From: Thermothielavioides terrestris NRRL 8126
Taxonomy: Eukaryota > Ascomycota > Sordariomycetes > Sordariales > Chaetomiaceae
Assembly (NCBI RefSeq): GCF_000226115.1
Contig: NC_016461.1
Coordinates: 744,001-808,000 of the forward strand
Direction: 5' to 3'
DNA: 64,000 nt
Part shown: positions 9,714 through 21,968 of the stretch, piece after piece
How the letters are laid out: every line of letters starts with the position of its first letter
Position numbering within the stretch: position 1 is the stretch's first letter
Made by a program: the position numbers and the translations under genes
Notes under the pieces: model-generated
Seen by the model: the letters and a program-made list of their open reading frames with translations, nothing else
What the model was told of the DNA's origin: nothing
The model's database searches: none

Positions 9714-12700
9714 AAAAAAATCAAAATTTAAAGACAGACACAGTGACAGATACACACAGAGGGAGAGCGAGGAGAATTAGAGAGGGAGAGAGAGAGCAGA
9801 TTGTTTGTGACAGGTTTGCCCACAACTAACCCCTTGGTCGGTCGCCACTAGATCATGTCGGTATCCGCGCCTGCAGCGGATTGAGACAGGGTGTTTGCGG
9901 CAGCCACAAACCATTGAGCTCCCAATCCCTCGATTTTGCTTTTCTTTTCTCTCTGTCTCCTTCGTGGGTTGGGTTTCCAAGCGGTTGATTTTATCAACTC
10001 ATCCCCGCGTTTCGTGCTGTCGCACGCGAGGAAAGCGGCATCGCGCCTCAGGTCTCTCCAAGACGAGAGAGAAATGCTTGGCGGGATCACCTGTGTCACC
10101 CACCACGTCACAACTCTGGGAGGGGCGTCTTACGGATGGACTACTGTGTATGCAAGGTTAATGGTAGTTCCCGCGATTATTAATTGCCCACCCGGCCGGG
10201 TACGTGCTGGACGGCTTGTGTATGTCGGAAGAATGCATGTGAATATTGAGGAGGGAGACAGACGCGTCTGTCTGCTTGATCTTGCTGCCCCCCCGTCCGT
10301 CCGATCTTGTGCCCTTCCTCATTTCGGCTGCATTTGGCATGCTGCAAGGGGGGGTCGGATAGCCGGAAAGAACACAACGACGCAGCGGCGTTCAGTCAGC
10401 CTGGTTCTTGGGCGCAGCGACCTGGAGCCTGGAGGTCCAGTGGTGCGTGGTGGCCTGTGGCACAGGTGCTTCTGGAATGAATTTCTTTGGCTCATCGCCG
10501 CCTCGTTCGGGCAGGCGCCCCACCGGCCGAGATCAACCGCAATTCGGCCCAGTTGTCAATGGGGTTGCCCTGTTTCGGCTCCCTGAGTTGTGTCCAGTTT
10601 GCCGTTTGGGACACAGGCGTGTGGCCAGAGACGCGTTCACTGTCCCGCAGCTCGGCGGGCAGATCCCTGCGTTGCGATAGGCGCCTCATCTCCGATGTTA
10701 ATGCATTCAGTTCGGCGACGCCGTTCGTATTGAGCATACTGTGTAAGGTGTAATATAACTATACGGATTACGGGTGGAAGTATTCCGTAGAGTCTCGTTC
10801 AAGCCTGGGCCGCTTCACCGTCGTGCTACCTTGTCCTTCGAAGTGTTTCATGCGAAACTGGGGATAGTGTTACGGGCGAACTGGGAGAGGAAAGATTGGA
10901 CGATATTGATGACCTTGGGCGGCGGGGTGGTCAGGTACCTATTTTCCAGGCTGTTCACTCTGTTTTCGTAATTAGCGGTACTTTTCACAACTGCATCGCT
11001 TGATGCTCCCGCTGCCAGCGACCGAAGTGAAACCACAGTGTACTTACACTTGATCATGGCTCTATGATTGGCAAGCTTTGTCCTGCAAATCCAGGGAGGA
11101 AGGATATCGTGTGCACGTTGTTCATGTCGGCACAACTGTTTGAGCTCAGCTTGACGTGGGAGAAACGGGCTCTTGATGTCCATCTGCATCGGTGTCGATT
11201 GCCGCATTGCATACAGACGGGAGACCCTGGTTCCCTGCTTGGCTTGCGCTTGGCGCCAAGTACGAAGTACGGAATACACGACACGAATCCAAACGGAACC
11301 GCTAGCTGTTTGGAGTCAAGATGCAGTGCTCTCTGACAGAGCGGACGGTGGATGCTTGGCACAGCAACCGGGATCTGCGTAAACAGCCCTGCTGGGCGCA
11401 CTCCGTCGTCGGCTCATCTGGCCGAGGGAGAGTACATATTGCGTACGATGCCGAGTCTCGATGCTGCGAGTTTCGCTTGGGATTGAACGTTCCTGTTCAA
11501 AGATGCCCTCTGACGACGTCGGGCTCTGGGCTGCCACTGTTGCTGTGAGTTACGAAGTACACGAATTACGCAGGAGGTGGATGGCAGCATCCGGGCCATA
11601 CCAGCTCTAACTAATCCGTATATCATGCGTAACGTAGTATCCATAATATTCCAGGCCATTCAGGCCTGCCACTCGGCGGTGAGCAGACTCCCGATACGCG
11701 ACTGCGTATGGCTTATCATAAGAAACAAGAAACAAGACATGCCACCTCGAAGACGCGAATGGTGCGGTCGGCAGACGGGCCACCGACATTGTTGACCCTC
11801 GGTCCAGTTCGCTCCAATCGCAGGACGGCGTGTCTTGCCGCTGCCACGGGGCATGGCTTGCCAGAGCAATGCAAGGAACGATCACAAGGGTGTTGCACGA
11901 AAAAGCGACCTTGACGGGGCGCGTCAGACCAGTGGGGATGGGAGGGCAGCAGATGTACCTGCAATTCGCGCCATCTCCTGGAGTCCGCTGTTTCGACTCC
12001 TGCCGAGCACATGTCGCCCCACGCCTGGGTGCCGAGTTGCGAATTACCTCCTACAATACTGGTAATTACGCGCCACAGAAGGGAGCTGGGCAAAGAGCTT
12101 TGGACGTGCACCCTGGCTTAACGTTGCTGTGTAGGTCCTCCCTGCCTGTAATAGGTAACGAGGGGAAGCAGGAAGCGCGCCATCTCACCAGGCATTACCC
12201 AAGCAGTCCCACGTCTGTCGACAACAACGCCGAAGAGGGAAAAGGAGACCATTGGCTCCGTTGACTCGTCTCTTCAAATCTCCCTTCCACCGCCCTCCCC
12301 CTCCTCTCTCCACCGCACCGCCGCGCGACGGGAGAAGGATCCGCACGGAGCACGGAGCACGGAGCAACAGGGCAACAGGGCAACCGCCTCTCCCTCCTTC
12401 TCCTGCAGGTCCCTGTGCCCCGAGTCCGCTTGTCCCGGTTGTTTTCGGGCACATTGTTCTGCGGCTGCGGCGCAAGTAAACAACTAACTTACCTACCTGA
12501 CGGATAAGGTCCCGCGGGTCCGGTCCGGGAACATTCACGTTTAACCCGCACGTCGCGCCCCCTAACATCACCGCATCGCATCGCATCGCAGCGCAGCGCA
12601 TCCCGTTGCCGCCCGACCGCGACGAGGCGGTCAATCAGCACGCGAGGTTTTCCTGCGCCAACCGCGACGCACAATGAGAACCGAATTGGCCCATTGACAA

Positions 12701-12995
12701 CTCGCCCAGCCGATCGCTTAAGGTTTACTGGCGCCAACGGGGAACTGCAGTTCCGTTATTTCATTTGTTTTTCTCTTTGAACCTGGCAGTGGCAGCCCTT
12801 TTTCGCGCTCACTCAGCTTCCGACCGATTGCGACTTTCGTGGATCCCAGCAGCTCGTCCCCGCTTCATCTCCCGCGCGCTCTCTGCTCTGGGGCCACGGT
12901 CAACCTGCGCACCTGCGCAGTAAACATCGCCAGCGCTCCCGCCCGCTGCGCGGAATTTGCTCGCCTGTTTTGCTGCGCGTCTGCCGAGACGAAAA
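9714..12995. other. Long intergenic region upstream of the KIN4-type kinase
   Basis: 3.3 kb without a supportable gene. Visible items are a GA-rich purine run at 9760-9800, TAC/GTA-rich words, and near 12340-12400 short tandem words (cggagca three times, acagggca twice). Around 12575-12600 there is a run of cgcat units. The last 500 bp are pyrimidine-rich and probably contain the kinase promoter and a long 5' leader. Confidence 0.5.
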
Positions 12996-15900
12996 ATGTC
13001 CAGTGCTCTCCAGACGATCCCTCACCAGCCCACGTCAGCTCCGGCCCTGCACACACCGCCCCTAGCCGCCGTGTCGCAGTTCAATCGACAATACCCGCCG
13101 ACCCATTCATCTCTGACACGGGACGGGCCCGGCTATCATGCAAGCCAGCCGCCCTCGGGACCATCGCCGACATCGCCATCGCGACGTCCCTCCAGCAGAC
13201 CCAGCGCCAGCAACGACCCTTGCATCGATCCAAATTCTCCAATGAGCTCCCGCGCCGCCGTTGCTTCTCCCGTGCCCGTCCCTGTAGCCTTGCCTGCAGG
13301 CTCTCCCAGCCCGCACAACGCAAACGCGGATCACAGGCGAACCATGCCTGCCGCTGTCCCACCGCGGACGTCGAGTTCCCGACGCGCTCAAACGACCGAG
13401 CGGACGACCGACGCGTCGCGCCGAACCCACACCGACTCGAGTCGCGATGCGAATGGCCGAATAGACGCGGCCGAGCAAAGTTCTCGCAGCCGACGAGCGA
13501 ACCAGCCGCCCCAGGATCAACATGGACCGAGCGGCGCCCGCGATGGCCGCGGGAACCCGTCAACAACATCCGCGACAACGGCGGCGCCGCTCCTCTCGCC
13601 GCCTCCTAACTCCAACCCGGCCGATGGCCCGTCGAGGGAGGCAAGCGAAATATTGAACAGCGTGCTGATCTCGCCGCCCGAGGTAGACATCGAGCGGGAA
13701 AAGGAACGCTCAGCTCTTGCTCAACCACGTCAGGTCTCGAGCCTGCCAGACGACGATGCAGCGCCGCCCCCCATAGTCGCCATGGCGGATCCCGCAGAGG
13801 AGACCCGGCGCGGCGGGAGAAGCCGGCACGATCACTCCCGGCGAGAGAAGCAAACTAAGTTCGGTGAATACATCTTGGGCAACACGATTGGCGAGGGCGA
13901 GTTCGGGAAAGTCAAACTGGGCTGGAAGCAAGAAGGGGGTGTGCAGGTAGGCCTGCTCTCTCGAGCCCGTCTCCCCGTCGAATGTCGACGGCTAACCGAG
14001 CCATCATTTTAGGTCGCCATCAAGCTCATCAAGAAGGACCAACTGGGCAACAATCCGACGCGAATGGCCAAGATCATGCGCGAGGTGGCCATCCTCCAAC
14101 AATTGACACATCCCAACATTGTCAAGCTGCACAAGATGGAGGAATCCGAGAGACACTACGGCATCGTGCTCGAGTACGCTTCCGGAGGCGAGCTGTTCGA
14201 TTACATCCTCAACCACCGATACCTGAAGGACAACACTGCGAGGCGGTTATTCGCCCAGCTCGTTTCCGGAGTGGGTTACCTGCACAAAAAGGGGATCGTG
14301 CATCGCGACCTGAAGTTGGAGAACCTCCTGCTCGACCGCAATCGCAACATCATCATCACGGACTTTGGCTTCGCCAACACGTTCGACCCTAACGAGGAGC
14401 TGACGGAAGAAGAGGAGATGAACCTGACGGACCGCGAATTTGTTAAGCGCATGGGGCTGGATAAGGTCAAGCCGAATGGCTCGCGAAAAGGGGATCTGAT
14501 GCAAACTAGCTGCGGCAGCCCGTGCTACGCGGCACCCGAGCTCGTAGTTAGTGACTCGCTCTACACCGGACGGAAGGTGGATGTTTGGAGCTGCGGTGTT
14601 ATCCTGGTAAGCGGTCCGACCTCGTGTCTGCCCTCGTGCTGCGCTAATTCCTCCTTCTCCTCTAGTATGCGATGCTAGCCGGCTATCTCCCGTTCGACGA
14701 CGATCCGGCGAATCCCGAAGGAGACAACATCAACCTCCTCTACAAGTACATCGTCAACACCCCGCTCACCTTCCCCGAATACGTCACCCCACATGCGCGC
14801 GACTTGCTGCGGAGGATCCTCGTCCCCAATCCGCGCAAACGAGCAGATCTGTTCGAAGTCGCCCGCCATAGCTGGCTCAGCGAATATGCGCACGTGGTGG
14901 AGTTCATCACGTCGAGCACAACGAGTCCTAAGGACATTCAAAACACCACTGTGCCCCCCGAAGACGAGGATATACCCATCCTCGCACGTAGCGCATCGGT
15001 ACGCGAATCGACGAAGAAGACAACCGCCGCTCCCGCCATCGGCGGCCTGGTCAGCAAGCAGGGCACGATCGACGCCGACGCAGACGCTGCGTACGCCAAG
15101 CAGCAGAGGGACAACAAGCGTCGTACGGTGCAGGTAGAATATGTTGCGCCGAGTACGGCCACCCAGCGTGGCGAGCCCTCAGGGACGCAGGGGTCCAGCA
15201 GCCGGACGCGTGCCCGCTCGGGCAGCCAGGGAGCTGTCGACGTTTCCGAGAGCGCCCCGCTGTCGGCGCCCACCGAGAAGCCACTGCCGAGAGAGCCCAT
15301 AGCTACAGGTGATGCGTATGGGAAGACGCCAGTTGCCTCGAGAAGGCCGCCCAGCGCTCATCGCAACGCCGGCTCGTCGGCTGCCGCCGCCCGGGGCGGG
15401 CGCGAGGCTGCGTTCATGACGGCCGTGCCAAGCCCCGGGGCCCGACCCGCAACAGGGGGCTCCATACAGTCAACCAGCTCCAGGGGTCCGGGAGCCGGCC
15501 AGAGGCCCTCGTACAGCCAGCCGGTGCCCCCCGAAGTTGCCGATACGAATGCGCACGGGAGGATCCAGCAGCCACCGCGGGGAGGCAGCAGTTACGGGAA
15601 TCCCGCCTCGGCTTCCCAGGGCCAGAACGAGTTTGGCCGACCCAGTATGAGCCTCCCGCCCAAGTTCGCCAGACTCTCCGGCTTTGCCGACCAGACGCCT
15701 GGCGGCACCAGCAGCGGCGAGGTCAAGGGTCACAAGCGGTCCAGCACGATGGGTGAGATCAGCAGTAAGCTCTTCGGCCGGAGTGGATCGCTGTTTGGTG
15801 GTAGGAGCCGCAAACGGTCGGAGCAGCAGCCGGCGGGCGAGAAGGGCAAGAGATACCCCCCTGTTAGCATGAACAACTCAATCCTCGGGGCCGATGAAGG

Positions 15901-16612
15901 TCGGCAATCGATGGATTCAAAGCGCTCGCGCAAGTCGTTTTCCATTGGACTGGGCAAGAAGGCATCCGGCAGCATCTCAGGATCGCAGAAGTCCCAGGAG
16001 AAGCACGCGAGACGCTTCTCCTTTATCCCGGGCTCCTTTTCGCTCAAATCGATCGGCATCGGCAAGGACGAGAACCGACCACAGCTCGACTCGCAGCAAG
16101 ATCTGCCCATCCAGGAACCTCCGGCAGTGGACCAGTATGGGCGCTACGTGGAGCAGGACATCGGCCGAGAACAGCCGGTCGAGGCGTCGACGCTGGACGG
16201 CATGTGGGCACAGCTTCATGAGCCCCGAGCATCGCCCGACCCATACGGGCATCGGCAGCAATACCCGTCTAACGGGTACGGGCATCCCTCGGCCAGTCAA
16301 GGTCACATGCCACCGGCGTTGCTCAGTGGCGGATCAGAGGCCTCAGTGGACCGCGTGCACCCCGCTCACGGATCGGCGCCACAGCTCCCACAGACACCGC
16401 AGCAAGACGGCGGGTATGACGGGCGAAGGGTTGCTAGCGGCGCCGCCAAGCCCGGGCGTGGCGTCCTGCAGAAGAACAAGCGGTTCGTGGACGCGTGGGA
16501 CACGGACTCGTACTCGCGCGGCCGCGACCACTCAGGGAGCAGCGGTCCAGCCAGGAGAGTTATGGACTTTTTCCGACGGCGAGGGAAAGCCAGGGGCGGC
16601 GAGATCAGTTGA
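12996..16612 (+). CDS. kin4: KIN4-type serine/threonine protein kinase
   Basis: Three exons: 12996-13946, 14013-14606 and 14666-16612 (introns 66 and 59 bp, both phase 0), 1163 residues. The start is the ATG in gaaaaATGtcc; the frame above it has only a TTG. Residues 1-285 are Ser/Pro/Arg-rich. The kinase domain spans about 289-590 with glycine loop GEGEFGKV, catalytic Lys in [22 protein letters not shown] and CYAAPEL. The opening [22 protein letters not shown] is typical of budding-yeast Kin4/Frk1, which hold back mitotic exit when the spindle is mispositioned. The region between DFG and APE is unusually long and acidic ([15 protein letters not shown]). The 570-residue tail is disordered, with basic Ser-rich patches ([16 protein letters not shown]) and a basic C-terminus. 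Family assignment is firm; the cellular role here is inferred. Confidence 0.9.
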
Positions 16613-18484
16613 GCCTGCTGTCGCGGAGCGTCCCGCTCGCTCCCTTGGGCATCTGATCGATCTCAAACGGTGACCACAGCCGCGATACCGCGCTGTACAT
16701 CCATCTCTTTTACCCACGGCTGGCACGTACCTACATACATTTACGGGAACGACAACGGCGGCGGCGTCATGGCGCAGTGAGCTTGGAGCAGACGGACGGG
16801 GCGTTGCGGCGCGGATAGGGGGTGTGGGCGGGCGTTGGAAAGGAAACGGAGACCTTGAGGACAGAAAGAGGCCGGTCAGTCCCCGTGTCAGCGGCATTGG
16901 AAGACTGGCCCGCCAGAACCCTTAACTCCTCTCCCATTCTTTACGTCCGGGGCGGGTGGCGAACGGAGGGCGGAGGACGGAGAACAGCATGCGATGCTGA
17001 GCTGATGGCGGTCTGGACGAAAATCAGTGATACCTTGTTTTCCTTGTTCTCTTCTTTTCCCTTTTCGCTCTTGTTTTTCCTCTTTTTTCACATCTCCCTC
17101 CTCCCGGCACCCCAACGATCCATCCAGTCGCACTGTTATACCGCAATATATGCTCTTGTAATGCCAACAACAAACTACCTGCATGCTCCTCCGCCTCCTC
17201 CTCTTCCCTCTTGGTCCAGTCAGTGGCTGTTGGGTGCATTCGACAAAGGTCTCTCCTCCTCGTCGTTGTCATCGTCGTCTTCCTTTCCGTGCCCCGCCCG
17301 TCCAGCAAACATGCTCACCCCTTCCCTCCGCCCGTTCTCTTCTCCGTTCCGTCTTGTTCGGACAGTTCCCCAGTTCCCCAGCCAGTTCCCCAGCTTGCGG
17401 GCGCTGCTTACTTGTTATGCATGGAGGTGAAAGTGGAGTGAGTAGTAGGCGTTGGAAAAGCCTGGCGCGGTTTGGGGATGTGATAGGGTTTCCGCTAGCT
17501 TTGGGTTGTTGCTTGGGTGGGTTTTCATAAGCCCACCTTTTTATGTCTGTGTTCGGTTCTGCGGGCTATTCAGCAAGTAGCATGGCGGATTTGGTTCGGT
17601 TGTGTTACGGAAGGAGGCAGTTGGGGGGTTGGTGGTTTGTGCGGTTTTCGTTGCTGGTTTTAGTTTTTCGCTGTTCTTGATGATGCTGCTGCATTTTGAG
17701 GCCCATTGCTTGTTTCTTTGGGGCGGCGCGGCGGGGCGGTAGGAAGGCGGGGAAGTGTGGTCTGCCGTTTTTTTGTTTAATCATCGGAGAGCATCTGCGT
17801 TTGTGGGACATATCTAGTCTGTAATGCTATTGTGTTGGTGCCTGGGGAGGCCATCTTGCCAGTGTTGCATTGTAGGGCAGCGCACGGAAAATCGATTGGT
17901 ATTTGTTGATTTAGTGGCTGGAAGCGAGACATTCTATTGCAGACGGTGTTTTGTGTTTCAGGGGTAGTTGATGGCCAAGCCTGAGGTGTGCGGTACAGGT
18001 AAATAAAAACAGGAGTTACACACAGGTCGTTGATTGGTTCACGTCGATGGACATAGCATGACGGTAGCTTCAGAGGAGCGGCAAAGAGATGTGTGCCCGT
18101 CGAGAACTGGTGCCAACCAGTGGCCCTGCGTAGATTCTTCTGTGCCGTATACTCCTGACTACTTGGTGCCAGAGATCAGGCTTAGCATTGACCAATGCAA
18201 AATATCATCCATCACCAATCAGGACATGGTGCAAGTTTGGCTTTTAAGTCCTGAGAGAACAGTTGTCAGTTGAGACCTCGATAAGGTGACGCATAGGGTC
18301 GGCTCACCATCAGTCTATCACGGCAAGATGCCGACGTGTCTTTTGACCCTCGAGAAGAAGACACATCGGCCAGTCTTCGCTGGAAGAGGATCGGTTCACC
18401 TCTGCAACCCCCCGATCCACACTTCCCGGCGGATCTTCAGCTCAAACAGCAATGCGGATTGTGTTGCTCGGCCCAGCGATCATC
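16613..18484. other. Convergent intergenic region between kinase and Y14
   Basis: 1.9 kb between two genes that point towards each other, so it can hold only 3' UTRs or unrecognised elements. A strong pyrimidine tract lies at about 17035-17110 and an AATAAA-like word at about 18001. Short frames on both strands lack conserved features. Confidence 0.5.
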
Positions 18485-19121
18485 TCACAGGACGTCCTCC
18501 TTAGGCGCCCCCGGACTCCGGCTTCGACTCCGGCCGCTTCGCGCCCCGCGATTCGACCCCCGCACTGGCCCGCCCCCGCCGCCGCCGCCGCCGCCCGGCC
18601 GCGCGATGGCCTTGCCCGGCGGGGGCCGCACGAAGGCAAAGTCCACCTGCACGGTCTGGTCCAGCAGCTGGGTGCCGTTGGCGCCGTCGATTGCCGCGCG
18701 CGCCTCCTCCAGTGTCGTGTACTCGATCAGCGCGTAGCCCTGCGACACAGGTAAGGCAAGAAGGGAAGGTTAGCGCACGGAAAGGTTGAAATAGATAGGG
18801 AGGGGGATTTGAGAGTGCTGGCTGCCGGCTGCTGGCCCAACCCACCTTGACATAGCCCGTCCGGCGGTCCAGGTTCAGGTGCACGTTGCGGATCTCGCCG
18901 AACTCGCCGAACTTGTCGTGGATGGCCTCCTCGTCGGTCTCCTCGTGCACGTTGGTCACCATCACGATCCAGCCCTCGATGGATCGGACGGCGGTGGCTT
19001 TGGTTCGCGTCTGCATGGCGGCAAGCTTCGCGGCGCTGATGTCGTTGTTGCTGCTGCTGCTGTTGTTTCCCGGGGCCTGGGGCGGGACGGCCTCGTCGAT
19101 TTCCATCTCGTCGGGCGCCAT
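18485..19121 (-). CDS. Y14/RBM8A, exon-junction-complex RNA-binding protein
   Basis: Two exons: 19121-18846 (92 codons) and 18739-18485, separated by a 106-bp phase-0 intron. The product is 176 residues. A single RRM occupies about 47-140: [19 protein letters not shown], then [39 protein letters not shown] and VQVDFAFVR. This order and the SIEGW start match metazoan RBM8A/Y14, which dimerises with Mago as part of the exon junction complex on spliced mRNA. The C-terminus has a nine-glycine run and an RS-like tail ([10 protein letters not shown]), as in Y14. The N-terminus is acidic. The intron falls inside the RRM after RRTGYVK. The start is the first ATG; the upstream frame offers only TTG. 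Confidence 0.92.
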
Positions 19122-20019
19122 TCTGAAGGCGAGCTGTGTAATGGCAGAGAGAACCAATGGGCGCGAGATTTGAAAGGCGGATGGTCTGGCTTGATTGGGT
19201 TCCGAGGCTCAGCACTCAGCAGGCAGACGCAGGTCGCAGGTCGCAGGTCGCAGCTCGCAAGTCCTCGAATATCTATGCGGCGTGGGCACGGCGCGATGAT
19301 GATCTGCTGGTTTGGGGTCGGCGATGGGCGCGAAATGGATCAAGATAAAAGTGGGTCCATCTTCCCTGTAAAGACCCTAACCCCAGATTGCATACATTGA
19401 GTGATGTGTGATGTGACCCATCACCCTCGCCCTCGAAATTGAGGTTCAAATCTGTTATTAACATCTTCTATATGCTTGTATCCCCTTTTTTTACTTCTTT
19501 TTTTTTTTCCTTTTCCTTTTCTATTTTTTTTCCTATTTTTCGTTTTTCTTTTAAGCTAAGGTTTTAGCTAAGCTGAGTATAGACCTCGAGTTTCAAGTGC
19601 CCCTTGTCTTCTAATATATATACTACAGAACTGGGCGGTTAGTGCGATCCTCCTTTTAGCTACTAAGCAGGGGTCCTCCTTAACTAATTGTTATTGCTCT
19701 CCACCTCTTTGGCCTTGCAACCCTCTTCTTTAGCTTTAACAAATAACAGATACAGGGTACAGAGCTGTTAGTGATTTTTCTTTCCCTTTCTATTGGCTTA
19801 CGGCTAAATCGTCATTTCCCTTATTTCCTTTCCCCGTTATTTTGTTTTCCTTTTTCCTCCTTTTCTCTACGCGCCTATATCGTGGGCTCTGCGCCTATAC
19901 CGTGGAACTAGGGGAGCCGTACGTAGGAGCCTAGGCAACTGGGCTAGCCGTAGGCAGGTAGGCATCTGGGGAAGCCGCGGCCAGGTGAGCAACCAGGCTA
20001 GCCGTACGTAGGGTATACT
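19122..20019. other. Y14 5' flank and left edge of the AT-rich block
   Basis: The first 300 bp are normal GC-rich flank with three gcaggtc-like 7-bp units near 19227-19250. From about 19470 composition changes sharply. There is a 70-bp T-rich tract (19483-19552), then AT-rich DNA with TAG/TAA in all frames, and from 19870 degenerate words (gtaggcag, gcaactggg, gagccgta) that recur beyond the right end of the block near 35970-36030. No gene is visible. Confidence 0.55.
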
Positions 20020-20069
20020 GTAGGCGGCACCGGGGCTACAACGCAGGTACTATAGCCACAACGCGAGCA
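20020..20069. repeat. Left remnant of the 20-bp minisatellite
   Basis: About two and a half units of the array that continues at 35213 (ggcaccggggctacaacgca, then a mutated unit), cut off by the Gypsy 5' LTR at 20070. It fits the Gypsy element having inserted inside an older array. Confidence 0.7.
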
Positions 20070-20329
20070 TATTACGGACTGGGCTATACCCAGGCTAGGT
20101 ATATAGGGCTACGCCCAGGATCTATAGCGGTCCTATAACGGGCCCGCCATAGGCCTGAGGTGGACCCGCCTCGCGCCCAGAATAACATCGGCCCGAGCCC
20201 CCTACACACGAGCCTCTAAAAACTCTATATACAAGAACTATAGCCTATACTTCTCCTTTTCTCTCCTTAAGGTAGTTGAATAGAACATCGTACACTTATT
20301 TATAGACGCTATAAGGCTAGTACATTACA
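20070..20329 (+). repeat. 5' LTR of the Gypsy element
   Basis: 260 bp beginning TATTAC (probably mutated from TGTTAC) and ending ATTACA. It aligns along its full length with 34953-35212; the differences are mostly C/T and G/A. It contains the aaggtagttgaa word (20269-20280) that is complementary to the primer site just after the LTR. Confidence 0.85.
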
Positions 20330-20330
20330 G

Positions 20331-20342
20331 TTCAACTACCTT
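20331..20342 (+). promoter_or_regulatory. Self-priming type primer-binding site of the Gypsy element
   Basis: ttcaactacctt begins one base after the 5' LTR and is the exact reverse complement of aaggtagttgaa inside the LTR (20269-20280, and 35152-35163 in the 3' LTR). In Tf1, sushi and related fungal elements the first bases of the RNA fold back onto such a site to prime reverse transcription without a tRNA (established mechanism). Here it is inferred from the complementarity alone. Confidence 0.6.
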
Positions 20343-21604
20343 TAGGTAGATAGAGCAGTTGTTACTTCTAGGCGTAGACAAGAGTAGTACACTAGGCGTT
20401 TCGACGCTAGTATCGAGCGGACTAGACGCTACTATAAACAACCTAGGCGTCCTATAGGTTCTAGACCTAGACTAGGTCTATAAACACTTCTAAGTCTTAT
20501 AGAAAACGATCGTATAGTAGAATATAACTATCGAGGAACTCTATACAACCTAGATCGCTATAGCTTAGACTATAAACGCCCCTATAGTAGCCTACGCCCT
20601 AGCTCCGACGATTAACGCTATAGCTCTAATAGCTCCTAGGATATAGTGGAAGCGCCTCTTTATAGGACAACCCTTCGACAGTAAAAAGGAACTCTTTACT
20701 GCCTAGAGGGCTACGATAGTATACGTCCTAGTAGTGGACTAGGACTTTATTAGAGGCCTCTACGACTAGTAGATGTTCATTTAGGGAAACCTTAGCTAGG
20801 GAGTTTAGGCCAAGGTTATAGCCTTTTATAAGTTGGGAGAGCCCTACTATAATTATAACCTAAGAGTATTCCTCGAGTACCTTACAACTATTTATATAGA
20901 CCTCTATAAGTAGGTTATAGCCTTAACGAAGCTAGATATATTCCGCTAAGGAAATAACGAGCTATTCTCCTCTTTCCTTATTTACTTTAAGGCAAAGCTA
21001 TTGAAGGCTAGAGGACTTAATTAGAGCAACGAAGTACAACTTATTAGACTATAACGATACCTCTCCTCGAAGTTAAAGTATATCGTAATAGGACAAAGGG
21101 TTCTATAGAACGACTATACTATAGCTATTACAAGGTACTATAAGATCGCTATCGACCTAGAGGCCCTCTATTTAGAGGAACGATATTAGCGGTCTTAGGG
21201 CAAGCGACCTAGGCCCAATGTAGATATAGAGAAGGATATAGATAGAGATATATCAATGACTAGGATCAATGTAGCCTATACTGCCCCCGCCTAAAGAGGA
21301 GCTAATAGGGGCTATAGAGAAAAGCAACAATAGAATAGAGAAAAGCAAGGTACAAATATACTATAGGCGAAGTAGATAAACAACGAAGTATATATAGTAT
21401 ATCAATAGGCTAGAGCCTATATCCATTATAGGCGCTAAGGTCACTTTGTAGCTATTTATCTCTTCGCCCTAGCTAAGAGGCTAGCTCCTTAGGTCGATAT
21501 TAATAAGCTAGAGGCTAAGAAATAGATAGAGGAGGACTCCTCCTTTAAGGAGGAGGAGGGAAAAGAGTAGCCCCTATACAAAGTCTTATATAAGGGCTAA
21601 AAGG

Positions 21605-21609
21605 ACCTA
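21605..21609. repeat. Left target-site duplication of the Copia element (ACCTA)
   Basis: ACCTA directly before the 5' LTR matches ACCTA at 29191-29195 directly after the 3' LTR. Confidence 0.9.
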
Positions 21610-21791
21610 TGTCGCGTGCTAGTGCACACGTGACTCTATCTGCCAGGCTCCCTGCGCTCAGGGGGCACATGTCAGCTCTGCCCACACATGTATATAGACC
21701 TCGGCGCTCCTCCCACCCAGCTTGAGAGGAGCACCTCTCTCAATACACATGCCTCTGCATCCTGCATGGCCCCACTTCGCTGCTCTTCTCA
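21610..21791 (+). repeat. 5' LTR of the Copia element
   Basis: 182 bp, TGTCGCG...CTTCTCA, identical to 29009-29190. It contains TATATAG at 21691-21697, which probably sets transcription start about 25-30 bp downstream. Confidence 0.95.
21691..21697 (+). promoter_or_regulatory. TATA box in the Copia LTR
   Basis: TATATAG about 80 bp into the LTR; the same word is at 29090-29096 in the 3' copy. Position and sequence suit a Pol II promoter for the genomic RNA. Confidence 0.6.
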
Positions 21792-21802
21792 GTTATGAGC
21801 CC
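21792..21802 (+). promoter_or_regulatory. Primer-binding site for half initiator tRNA-Met
   Basis: gttatgagccc starts at the first base after the LTR. It is the reverse complement of GGGCTCATAAC, the anticodon stem-loop of eukaryotic initiator tRNA-Met cut in its anticodon loop. Drosophila copia and yeast Ty5 prime in this way (established). The flanking bases up to 21812 (ggttcgcgc) fit the tRNA only partly. Confidence 0.7.
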
Positions 21803-21968
21803 GGTTCGCGCACAACACTCATAACAGCGGTGTAGCCCAGTTGGGGCCATCCTTCTTCTTTTCTCCAACAACCACTTCCAGTTTTCTCGATCGTCAACAA
21901 CTCCCACAAGTTCACATCACCCCCATCGTTCAGTCTGAACAACGCAGCACACCTCAGTTTGCTTCAAG

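Larger units (their letters stand above)
20330..21609 (+). pseudogene. Gag remnant of the Gypsy element
   Basis: Plus-strand frames resemble Gag only after allowing for many TAG/TAA stops. Near 21410-21465 a zinc-knuckle-like stretch survives in outline (a YxxY..GHF pattern), with cysteine codons apparently turned into tyrosine codons, as G-to-A change would do. It is cut by the Copia element at 21610. Confidence 0.6.

Noticed and set aside
12839..13609. 256-codon plus-strand frame overlapping kinase exon 1
   Set aside because: Different frame of the disordered kinase N-terminus; the kinase frame continues by splicing into the catalytic domain, this one does not.
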